64,000 bases of DNA from NCBI RefSeq assembly GCF_010671595.1, contig NZ_JAABOP010000001.1, forward strand, positions 930,001 through 994,000, written 5' to 3'. The notes beneath the pieces are model-generated. The model saw nothing but the letters and a program-made list of their open reading frames with translations. It had not been told where the DNA came from and searched no databases. How positions within the stretch are numbered: the first letter of the stretch is position 1; each line of letters begins with the position of its first letter. This DNA comes from Muriicola jejuensis (GTDB lineage: Bacteria > Bacteroidota > Bacteroidia > Flavobacteriales > Flavobacteriaceae). Positions 46,543-54,358 of this stretch are shown here, piece after piece. The translations under genes were made by a program, and so were the position numbers.

Positions 46543-48846
46543 ATGATGCTGATGATGGATGCCCCGATCAAATGGATATTGATTATGTTTTTGGGATTGT
46601 TCCTGGGTGCTCCATTACAGGGACAATCCCAAATGGCCAGTATCTCCGGCAGGGTTACCTCTGTTTCCGAACCCATTCCTGACGTCAATATCAGGATCAG
46701 GGGTTCCCGGATCGGCACTTCCAGTGATGCAGAAGGTCAATACCGTCTCGAACCGCTGGAAAAGGGCACCTATGAAATCCTTGCCTCCGCCATAGGGTTT
46801 GAACCTTTTGCCATAAAGATAACGCTGTCCGAAAATGAACACAGGGTCCTGGATATCTCCCTTTCCCCATCGGTCGAATCCCTCGATGATATCGTGGTGA
46901 GCGGTACTCTGAAACCAGTAAGGCGCCTGGCCAGTCCGGTCCCCGTAGAAGTCTACTCCCCCGCTTTCCTTCAAAAAAACCCCAGCCCTAATGTCTTCGA
47001 GGCACTGGCTAATGTGAATGGCGTCAGGCCCCAGGTAAACTGCAATGTATGTAATACCGGAGATATACATATCAACGGTCTGGAAGGCCCTTATACCCTC
47101 GTCCTGATTGACGGCATGCCTATCATCAGCGGGTTGGGTACCGTTTACGGTCTTTCAGGCATCCCGAATTCACTGATCTCTCAGGTAGAGATCGTCAAAG
47201 GTCCGGCCTCCTCCCTCTATGGAAGTGAAGCCGTTGGAGGACTGATCAATATTATCACCAAACACCCCCCGGAAGCTCCGGAACTCGAAGCAGACGGATA
47301 CATGACCGGCTGGGGTGAATACAACCTCGATTTGGGTTCGAAATTTGCCCTGGGCGATAAGACCTCCCTGCTCCTGGGATTGAATTACTTCAACTACGAC
47401 ATCCCTATAGACAACAATAATGACAACTTCACGGACGTCACTCTTCAGAACCGCATTTCCGTATTCCAGAAATGGAATTTCCTGAGGCCTAAACAACGTA
47501 TATTCTCTCTGGCAGGCCGGTATCTGTACGAGGACCGCTGGGGAGGAGAAATGCAATGGACACCCGAATTCAGAGGAGGGGACCAGATCTATGGAGAGAG
47601 CATTTATACGAGTCGGTGGGAATTGCTCGGGAGATACCAGTTGCCGGTCGATACCCCCTTTATGCTTTCATTTTCCTACACCAGCCACGACCAGAATTCC
47701 GTGTATGGGAACACCACCTATCTGGCCGACCAGCGCATAGGATTTGGGCAACTTACCTGGGGGCCCGAATGGAATGCCCACGACCTGCTGTTGGGTGCAG
47801 CGGTTCGGTACAACTATTACGATGACAATACCCCCGCAACCTCTAACCAGTTCGGGAACAATCCGGATGAGGTTTGGATCCCCAGCCTTTTCGCCCAGGA
47901 CGAGATCGGTCTTGGGGAAAAACACTCCCTTTTACTGGGTTCCCGTCTCGATCTCGACCAAAGGCACGGAGTCATCTTCACCCCCAGGTTCGCCTATAAA
48001 TGGAAGGTTTCTGATTCCGACCTGTTCCGCCTCAATGCGGGAACTGGTTTCCGGGTAGTTAACCTCTTCACGGAAGAACACGCAGCCCTGACCGGCGCAA
48101 GGGAAGTCGTAATCAGGGAGGAACTCGATCCCGAACGCTCCTATAACATCAACATCAATTACTCCAAAAAGATTTACAGCTCGGGCGGCATTTACCTGAA
48201 CCTGGACGCTTCCCTCTTCTACACCTACTTTACGAACCGTATCATCCCCGATTACGAGACCAATACGGATCAGATCATATACGACAATCTCGATGGCAAT
48301 TCTATCTCCAAAGGGATCAGTGCGAATATGGACCTCGCATTGCCAAGCGGACTCAAAGTTCTGGTGGGTGCTACGCTTATGGATGTTTCAAGTACAGAGA
48401 ACGGCATAAAGACCAGACAGATCCTGACGGAACAATTCACAGGTACATGGGGCATTACCTACGAGATCAGGCCCCTTCGCCTCCTGCTGGACTACACAGG
48501 CAACATCTATGGCCCTATGCGGCTCCCCTTGTTGGGCGAGCTCGATCCCCGCAGTGAATACTCCCCTACCTGGAGCATTCAAAATATACAGCTCACCTAT
48601 TCTGGTTTGGATAATTTTGAGATCTACGGAGGGGTGAAGAACCTCCTTAACTGGACACCCAACAGAAGCGCGCCCTTTATTATCGCCAGAGCTGATGATC
48701 CCTTTGACAGAAATGTGGCCTATAACCCTGACGGGCAGGTGGTGGCCACCCCTGACAATCCCTACGCCCTCACCTTCGATCCTACCTACGTGTACGGACC
48801 CAATCAGGGAATACGGGCCTTTTTAGGGCTACGGTATCGGCTGTAG
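46543..48846 (+). CDS. TonB-dependent receptor, probably for a metal complex
   Basis: 767 residues from ATG 46543; the next ATGs (46546, 46552, 46555) are equally possible because the promoter is so close. Signal peptide ends LQGQ. A carboxypeptidase-regulatory-like domain (ISGRVTSVSEPIPDVNIRIR) precedes the plug (NVCNTGDIHINGLEGPYT, VLIDGMPIISGLG, VEIVKGPASSLYGSEAVGG), which contains a CNVC pair, and a 22-strand barrel ending in LGLRYRL. The position opposite a DtxR-type regulator with a shared operator suggests regulated uptake of a metal or metallophore. The 45-bp spacer to the lycopene cyclase gene has no terminator. Confidence 0.9.
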   Translation: MMLMMDAPIKWILIMFLGLFLGAPLQGQSQMASISGRVTSVSEPIPDVNIRIRGSRIGTSSDAEGQYRLEPLEKGTYEILASAIGFEPFAIKITLSENEHRVLDISLSPSVESLDDIVVSGTLKPVRRLASPVPVEVYSPAFLQKNPSPNVFEALANVNGVRPQVNCNVCNTGDIHINGLEGPYTLVLIDGMPIISGLGTVYGLSGIPNSLISQVEIVKGPASSLYGSEAVGGLINIITKHPPEAPELEADGYMTGWGEYNLDLGSKFALGDKTSLLLGLNYFNYDIPIDNNNDNFTDVTLQNRISVFQKWNFLRPKQRIFSLAGRYLYEDRWGGEMQWTPEFRGGDQIYGESIYTSRWELLGRYQLPVDTPFMLSFSYTSHDQNSVYGNTTYLADQRIGFGQLTWGPEWNAHDLLLGAAVRYNYYDDNTPATSNQFGNNPDEVWIPSLFAQDEIGLGEKHSLLLGSRLDLDQRHGVIFTPRFAYKWKVSDSDLFRLNAGTGFRVVNLFTEEHAALTGAREVVIREELDPERSYNININYSKKIYSSGGIYLNLDASLFYTYFTNRIIPDYETNTDQIIYDNLDGNSISKGISANMDLALPSGLKVLVGATLMDVSSTENGIKTRQILTEQFTGTWGITYEIRPLRLLLDYTGNIYGPMRLPLLGELDPRSEYSPTWSIQNIQLTYSGLDNFEIYGGVKNLLNWTPNRSAPFIIARADDPFDRNVAYNPDGQVVATPDNPYALTFDPTYVYGPNQGIRAFLGLRYRL

Positions 48847-48866
48847 AAGGATACACCCATAATTCG

Positions 48867-48874
48867 TACCTTAG
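48867..48874 (+). promoter_or_regulatory. Possible -7 box of the lycopene cyclase gene
   Basis: TACCTTAG, one mismatch from TAnnTTTG, 17 nt before the ATG. No clear -33. Confidence 0.3.
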
Positions 48875-48891
48875 CGCTTCTTGAGTGGTCC

Positions 48892-50067
48892 ATGACAGAA
48901 TACGACTTCATCATCATTGGTGCCGGTGCAGCAGGACTCATGCTGGCCGATGGAATGGGAAAGGACCCGGCTTTCCGGCACAGGAAGATCCTGTTGCTGG
49001 ACAGGGAAACCAAAAGGACTAACGATCGTACCTGGTGTTACTGGGAGAAAGATAACGGACCTTTTGACGAGATTCTTCACAAAAGATGGGACCAGATCTA
49101 TCTCTCAGGAGAGAATCTCAAAAAAACATATGACATAGCCCCATATTCCTACAAGATGGTGAGGGGAATCGATTTTTATTCCGATTACCTCTCAAGGATA
49201 CAAACCTATTCCCACATAACCTTCCTACAGGAATCCGTAACCGAAATTTCCGAGGACTCAGATGGCCCCGCCCTTGTTCGCACCACCAAAAATGTATACA
49301 GGGCCCAGCAGGTCTTCAATAGTTTGTTCACCTACCAGAAGATCGGAAAAGACCCGGCTTACCCCATTCTTAAACAACATTTTATCGGCTGGTTCATACG
49401 GACCAAAGATCCCGTATTCCATGCAGGAAGGGCCACTTTTATGGATTTTTCCATCCCCCAGAAAGGGAATACCCGGTTTATGTATGTGCTTCCTTTCAGC
49501 GAATATGAGGCATTAGTGGAATATACCCTGTTCTCGCCCAAACTCCTCAGGGATGAAGAATACGAAGAAGCCATCAGGGAATATATGGTCCGCGAGTTTA
49601 AATGTCCTGATTATGAAATCACAGATAGGGAAAAGGGCAGCATTCCCATGACCTGTTACGACTTTGCCCAGCACAATACCCCCCACATTTTTCACATCGG
49701 TACCGCCGGGGGTTGGAGTAAACCCAGCACAGGGTATACCTTTATGAATACGGCCAAAAAAACGGATGCGCTGCTTCGGTATCTAAAGAGTAACAAACCC
49801 CTGTCTGCCTTTCAAAAGAAGAGCAGGTTCTGGTATTATGACCTGCTGTTGCTAAACATCCTGTACAGAAACAATGAATTGGGGAAGCCTATTTTCGAAT
49901 CCCTTTTCAAAAAGCGGAAGCCCCAGCTTATCCTGAAGTTCCTGGATGAGGAGACGAGCTGGTATGAGGACGTCTACATTATGATGGCCCCAAATCCTAT
50001 TCCTTTTATCAAATCCTTAATTCGCCACTTGTTCTGGGCGGTTACGGGTAAGAAAAAACGCTGGTAG
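48892..50067 (+). CDS. crtY: Lycopene beta-cyclase (CrtY family)
   Basis: 391 residues. The N-terminal dinucleotide fold is DFIIIGAGAAGLMLA, with the acidic end of strand 2 in ILLLDRE. The family block NDRTWCYWEKDN is the hallmark of CrtY-type cyclases, and later segments (GWFIRTKDPVF, FMYVLPFSEYEALVEYTLFS, IPMTCYD, HIGTAGGWSKPSTGYTF) match the membrane-associated flavoprotein. It cyclises lycopene to beta-carotene and points to yellow-orange zeaxanthin-type pigments. crtB, crtI and crtZ are not in the window. A polyprenyl diphosphate synthase is convergent 10 bp away, which may be a functional link (GGPP supply). Confidence 0.93.
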   Translation: MTEYDFIIIGAGAAGLMLADGMGKDPAFRHRKILLLDRETKRTNDRTWCYWEKDNGPFDEILHKRWDQIYLSGENLKKTYDIAPYSYKMVRGIDFYSDYLSRIQTYSHITFLQESVTEISEDSDGPALVRTTKNVYRAQQVFNSLFTYQKIGKDPAYPILKQHFIGWFIRTKDPVFHAGRATFMDFSIPQKGNTRFMYVLPFSEYEALVEYTLFSPKLLRDEEYEEAIREYMVREFKCPDYEITDREKGSIPMTCYDFAQHNTPHIFHIGTAGGWSKPSTGYTFMNTAKKTDALLRYLKSNKPLSAFQKKSRFWYYDLLLLNILYRNNELGKPIFESLFKKRKPQLILKFLDEETSWYEDVYIMMAPNPIPFIKSLIRHLFWAVTGKKKRW

Positions 50068-50077
50068 ACGATCTCCT

Positions 50078-51052
50078 CTATACCTTTCTCCCCATCAGGT
50101 CTTTCCCAAATTCCATGAGGATCTCCTTCTTTTCCACAGGCAGGTCTATCTTTTCAAGGCAGGAGAACGCTCTGTCGGTGAAACTGGCAATAGCTTTTTT
50201 AGTATCCTCAGTGGCCCCGGTCTGGGAGTAGATCTCCTTTACACGACGGATCTTTTTATCGGCCTGCCTTGGCTGGATGGAGAAGAGGTCCTTTAATTCC
50301 CTGTCCAGAGCTTCATCACCCATTTCCAGAGCTTTGAGATAGAGGTAGGTCTTTTTGTTCTCGATGATGTCTCCCCCTACCTGTTTTCCGAATGACTTGG
50401 GGTCCCCAAAGGCATCCAGATAGTCATCCTGAAGCTGGAAGGCGATTCCTAAGTTAAGGCCAAAGTCGTATATATTTTGTTGATCTTCCTCTGAGGCTCC
50501 TGCCGTGATCGCACCCATCCTAACGGACGCTCCTACCAGCACCGCTGTTTTGTATTCGATCATCCTGAGGTACTCCGGTACGGTAACGTCATCCCGTGTC
50601 TCAAAATCCATATCGTATTGCTGACCTTCACAAACTTCCACGGCCGTTTTGCTGAACACTGTCGTCAGTCTTTTGAAAATTTCAGGGGGATACTCTTCCA
50701 GGAATCTATATGCCTCAATTAGCATGACGTCTCCTGAGAGGATCCCTGTATTGAGGTCCCATCTCTTGTGTACCGTAGGTTTCCCACGTCTGAGAGGAGC
50801 TTCATCCATGATGTCGTCATGGATCAGGGAGAAATTGTGGAAATACTCAATGGCCAGAGCAGCACCCAGGGCATTCTGGTAGCTTCCCCCAAAAAGTTCG
50901 GAGGAGAACAGGGTAAGGGCCGGCCTCAGTCGCTTTCCCCCCAGTTTCAGTATATAAAAAACAGGATCATACAAAGACCTGGGCTCCCTGGGTTTTATTC
51001 CCGAAAGGAGATGCTCTTCAAATCGATCTCTGTAAAACGCGACAAGCTGCAT
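50078..51052 (-). CDS. Polyprenyl diphosphate synthase
   Basis: 324 residues from ATG 51052 (a TTG at 51058 is also possible). The first Asp-rich motif is LIHDDIMDEAPLRRGKPTVH, of the DDxxD type, and the second FQLQDDYLDAFGD. The KRLRPALTLFSSELFGG block before it is typical. Residues at the chain-length site before the first motif (IEYFHNFSLIHDD) have aromatic Phe close to the motif, which would fit a C15-C20 product, but this is only suggestive. It makes prenyl diphosphates for carotenoids or quinones. The -7 box TATTTTTG at 51069-51076 supports the start. Confidence 0.92.
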   Translation of the reverse strand: MQLVAFYRDRFEEHLLSGIKPREPRSLYDPVFYILKLGGKRLRPALTLFSSELFGGSYQNALGAALAIEYFHNFSLIHDDIMDEAPLRRGKPTVHKRWDLNTGILSGDVMLIEAYRFLEEYPPEIFKRLTTVFSKTAVEVCEGQQYDMDFETRDDVTVPEYLRMIEYKTAVLVGASVRMGAITAGASEEDQQNIYDFGLNLGIAFQLQDDYLDAFGDPKSFGKQVGGDIIENKKTYLYLKALEMGDEALDRELKDLFSIQPRQADKKIRRVKEIYSQTGATEDTKKAIASFTDRAFSCLEKIDLPVEKKEILMEFGKDLMGRKV

Positions 51053-51068
51053 GGGCAATTTTTTTTTT

Positions 51069-51076
51069 CAAAAATA
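51069..51076 (-). promoter_or_regulatory. -7 box of the polyprenyl synthase gene
   Basis: TATTTTTG on the minus strand, an exact TAnnTTTG match, 16 nt before ATG 51052. Confidence 0.5.
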
Positions 51077-51164
51077 GGGGAAATCATCACAAAGCCTTTT
51101 CGAACACTTCAAAAACAGTGAAAATTCCAGATAAGAAGGCTATGTTAAAGAAACGTAAAACTTT

Positions 51165-51204
51165 GGAAACTTTTTTTGTTTTTAAAGTTTCCTTTATATT
51201 TTTG
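51165..51204 (+). promoter_or_regulatory. Promoter with palindromic operator of the TetR efflux operon
   Basis: GGAAACTTT (51165-51173) and AAAGTTTCC (51184-51192) form a perfect 9-bp inverted repeat that encloses a TTTG (51175-51178). The -7 box TATTTTTG (51197-51204) follows after 18 bp. The ATG of tetR is 8 bp further, so the transcript is nearly leaderless. The palindrome is well placed for autoregulation. Confidence 0.65.
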
Positions 51205-51211
51205 GCCCCCT

Positions 51212-51817
51212 ATGAGAGAAAAAATTCTGGATAAGGCCACTGACATGTTCCTTTCCCTGGGCTTTAAAAGCGTGACCATGGACGACCTGGCCAATGAGAT
51301 GGGCATATCCAAAAAGACCATTTACTCCCATTTTGACAATAAGACCAAATTGGTCGAGGCCTCTACTTCCTGTCTTTTTGAAACGATCTCCGAAGGCATC
51401 AACGCCATTTGCAGCCTGCAGAAGAATCCGATAGAGGAACTCTACGAGATCAAAAAATTTGCCATGAAGCACCTCAAGGACGAAAAAGCTTCTCCCCAGT
51501 TCCAACTTCAGAAATATTATCCGCGCATACACAACGCCATGCGAATGAGACAATTTGACCTCATGCAGACCTGTGTGGTCGATAATATCCGAAGAGGGAT
51601 CGACCTGGGGATCTACCGTCCTAACCTGAATGTGAACTTTATTGCGAGGATCTATTTTACCGGCGTAACCAGCATCAAAGACCACACCCTTTTTCCAGAG
51701 GACGAATTTCCGAAGACACAGCTTATGGACGACTATCTCGAATATCACCTCAGGGGGATCGTCACCCCGGAGGGTCGTAAAATACTCAATGAAATTATCC
51801 ACTCAAATAACCAGTAA
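51212..51817 (+). CDS. TetR family repressor of the efflux operon
   Basis: 201 residues from ATG 51212; a frame from 51176 would start inside the promoter. The N-terminal HTH is typical: REKILDKATDMFLSLGFKSV, MDDLANEMGISKKTIYSHFD, NKTKLVEA. The ligand domain has a Bacteroidetes-type pattern (QFQLQKYYPRIHNAM, GIYRPNLNVNFIARIYFTG). Its stop TAA is directly followed by the ATG of the TolC gene, so it is part of the operon it probably represses. The inducer is likely a substrate of the pump. Confidence 0.92.
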   Translation: MREKILDKATDMFLSLGFKSVTMDDLANEMGISKKTIYSHFDNKTKLVEASTSCLFETISEGINAICSLQKNPIEELYEIKKFAMKHLKDEKASPQFQLQKYYPRIHNAMRMRQFDLMQTCVVDNIRRGIDLGIYRPNLNVNFIARIYFTGVTSIKDHTLFPEDEFPKTQLMDDYLEYHLRGIVTPEGRKILNEIIHSNNQ

Positions 51818-53152
51818 ATGAAACTTTATAGTTTTACTATCGCTCTGCTCTTCCTTTCCATGGTATGTTTTGCTCAGGATAATCCCACCTCCTTTACCCT
51901 GGAAGAGGCCATAGCTTTTGCCCTGGAGAACAACTATAAGGCAGTCAACGCCGAAAGGGACATCATCGACGCCCAAAAGCAAAAATGGGAGACCATCGCT
52001 TCGGGCTTGCCCCAGATCACCGGGGATGTCAGTTACCAGAACTTTTTGAAGCAACCCGTATCTCTGGTACCGGCTGAATTCTTTGGCGGACAAGCAGGGG
52101 ACTTCGTGCCTATTGTCTTTGGACTTCCCCAACAGGCCACGGCTACAGCCACCCTCAGGCAGCAGATCTTTGACGGGTCTTATATTGTAGGGGTACAGGC
52201 TACCAAAGCTTTTTTGAGCTACAGCCAGAACAACAAGGAAAAGACAAGGCAGGAGGTCAGAAAGGCCGTGGTAGAAGCTTATGGCAATGTCCTCCTGGCT
52301 CGGGAATCCGTAGAAATACTCAACAGAAACCTCGAGGCCCTCAGCAGCAATCTATACGAGACCCGCAAGTTATTCGAGAACGGACTCGCAGAAGAGGAAA
52401 GTGTAGAGCAATTGCAGATCACTTTCTCTACCGTGGAAAGCCAGTTGAACAATGCGAGGCGACTTGAGACCATCACCCTCCAGATGCTCAACCTGGTGAT
52501 GGGACTTCCGCTCGATGCCCAGACCAGTCTAAAGGAGAATTTGGACGATCTCGCCCGAGAATACGTCGATCCCACCGTGTTGGACGCCCCTTTCATCATG
52601 GAGAACAACGTGGACTTTAAACTGGTGAACAACCTGAATGAACAGAGGTATTTCGAGCTCAAACTGGCCAAGAGTCGGGCCCTGCCCACCCTGAACGCCT
52701 TCCTTAACTACGGGAGCACAGCCTTCAGCGAATCTTTTACCTTCTTTGACAGTGACCAGCAGTGGTTCGATCAATCCATCCTCGGATTCGACCTCAGCAT
52801 TCCCATTTTCAGTTCGCTCAGGCGAAGTGCTAGCACCCAAAGGGCCAAAATAGCCTTGGAAAAAGCAAAGACACAACTCACAGAAACCCAGGAACAGATC
52901 CGTTTGCAACTCGAAAAGGCAAAAAGCGATTACCAACTGGCCATAGAACAATACGCTACCACCCAGGAAAATTTGAATCTCGCGGAGAGGATCGAGAGAA
53001 AAAATCAGATCAAATACAAAGAAGGCATAGCTTCCAGCTTCGAACTCAGGCAGGCACAAACACAGTTGTACAATGCCCAGCAGGAATACCTTCAATCCAT
53101 GGTAGACGTTATCAACACCAAGACCGAATTGGAAGTAATTGTAAACAATTGA
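51818..53152 (+). CDS. TolC family outer membrane factor
   Basis: 444 residues. A signal peptide (MKLYSFTIALLFLSMVCFAQ) is followed by two OEP repeats: FTLEEAIAFALENNYKAVNA opens the first, and long coiled helices alternate with barrel strands (ASGLPQITGDVSYQNF, ILGFDLSIPIFSS). The second repeat ends in GIASSFELRQAQTQLYNAQQ. It forms the outer membrane exit duct of the tripartite pump. It follows tetR without a gap and precedes the adaptor gene by 28 bp. Confidence 0.93.
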   Translation: MKLYSFTIALLFLSMVCFAQDNPTSFTLEEAIAFALENNYKAVNAERDIIDAQKQKWETIASGLPQITGDVSYQNFLKQPVSLVPAEFFGGQAGDFVPIVFGLPQQATATATLRQQIFDGSYIVGVQATKAFLSYSQNNKEKTRQEVRKAVVEAYGNVLLARESVEILNRNLEALSSNLYETRKLFENGLAEEESVEQLQITFSTVESQLNNARRLETITLQMLNLVMGLPLDAQTSLKENLDDLAREYVDPTVLDAPFIMENNVDFKLVNNLNEQRYFELKLAKSRALPTLNAFLNYGSTAFSESFTFFDSDQQWFDQSILGFDLSIPIFSSLRRSASTQRAKIALEKAKTQLTETQEQIRLQLEKAKSDYQLAIEQYATTQENLNLAERIERKNQIKYKEGIASSFELRQAQTQLYNAQQEYLQSMVDVINTKTELEVIVNN

Positions 53153-53180
53153 TAAACCTCATACAAATCCACATACCAAA

Positions 53181-54350
53181 ATGAAAACTAGTATCCCAAT
53201 CCTGACCCTCTTTGTCTTGCTGATCTCCTGCGGGGGAGACCAGAACGAATCCCTGGAAACCCTTATCGCCAATGGCGATCTGGAAGCCATCAGGTCAAAA
53301 AAATCAAGCTTATCTGAAGAAATGAAGTCCATCAGCGACCAGGTCAAAGCTCTGGACTCCGTCATAGCCATCCTCGATGCAGACACCAAATTACCCCTAG
53401 TGAATACCTTCGAGGTCAACTCCGGGAATTTTGAACACTTCCTTGAATTGCAGGGTGATGTCGCCACTAAACAGAATGTTCTGATCTACCCCGAAATGGC
53501 CGGTACCCTGGAGAGGGTCTACGTAACGGAAGGCGACAAAGTGGTTAAGGGTCAATTGCTGGCTAGTATAGACCACGGGGGTATGGCCAACCAGCTCGAG
53601 CAACTCAAGGCCCAGGCTGCCCTGGCAGAGACCACATACGAAAGACAAAAGAGACTTTGGGAACAGAACATAGGCTCTGAGATCCAGTACCTCCAGGCCA
53701 AGACCTCCTACGAGGCAAGCAGGAATAGTGTACAACAAGTGGAGCGTCAGCTGGCGAAGTCAGCCATACGGGCTCCCTTTAGCGGGATCATTGACGACGT
53801 TATCAAAGACCAGGGAACAGTGGTTGCCCCAGGTCCGGGATCGGAAGTATTCAGGATCGTCAACCTCAGCAATATGTACCTTACCGTGGATGTTCCGGAG
53901 ACCTATGTGGGCAGTATAGACGAAGGTACCAATGCCAAAGTGTATTTCCCCGTTTTGGGCGACTCAGTTCAGACCAGGGTCAGGCAGGCTGGCAACCACA
54001 TTAATCCCAACAACCGCTCCTTCACTGTGGAGATCCCGGTACCCAATGAGAGCGGTACGATCAAACCCAATCTCAGCGCTCGGGTATTGATCAACGATTA
54101 CACCAACCCTGAAGCCCTGCTCGTGCCCCAGAGTGTGATCTCCGAAAATGCGGAGGGGGAGCAATACGTCTTCATTGCAGAGAACCCCACAGACGACATG
54201 AAAGGTACGGCCCGCAAAAGGGTGGTGGTCACAGGAATGACCCAGGGAAGGTTTGTGGAGATCCTGAACGGCCTACAGCCCGGGGAACTCATCATTCAGG
54301 AAGGGGCGAGAAGCGTGAAAGACAACCAGGACGTCCAAATCATTAAGTGA
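53181..54350 (+). CDS. RND efflux periplasmic adaptor (HlyD/AcrA type)
   Basis: 389 residues. Lipobox VLLISC (Cys17). A coiled helix near the start (LEAIRSKKSSLSEEMKSISD) is an extra segment compared with AcrA. Then come the lipoyl half (GTLERVYVTEGDKVVKGQLL), the hairpin (QAALAETTYERQKRLWEQNI), the second lipoyl half (RAPFSGIIDDVIKDQGTVVA) and beta-barrel parts. Its stop overlaps a GTG that could start the pump gene. Operon with tetR, tolC and the RND permease. Confidence 0.92.
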   Translation: MKTSIPILTLFVLLISCGGDQNESLETLIANGDLEAIRSKKSSLSEEMKSISDQVKALDSVIAILDADTKLPLVNTFEVNSGNFEHFLELQGDVATKQNVLIYPEMAGTLERVYVTEGDKVVKGQLLASIDHGGMANQLEQLKAQAALAETTYERQKRLWEQNIGSEIQYLQAKTSYEASRNSVQQVERQLAKSAIRAPFSGIIDDVIKDQGTVVAPGPGSEVFRIVNLSNMYLTVDVPETYVGSIDEGTNAKVYFPVLGDSVQTRVRQAGNHINPNNRSFTVEIPVPNESGTIKPNLSARVLINDYTNPEALLVPQSVISENAEGEQYVFIAENPTDDMKGTARKRVVVTGMTQGRFVEILNGLQPGELIIQEGARSVKDNQDVQIIK

Positions 54351-54358
54351 TCCCAGAC

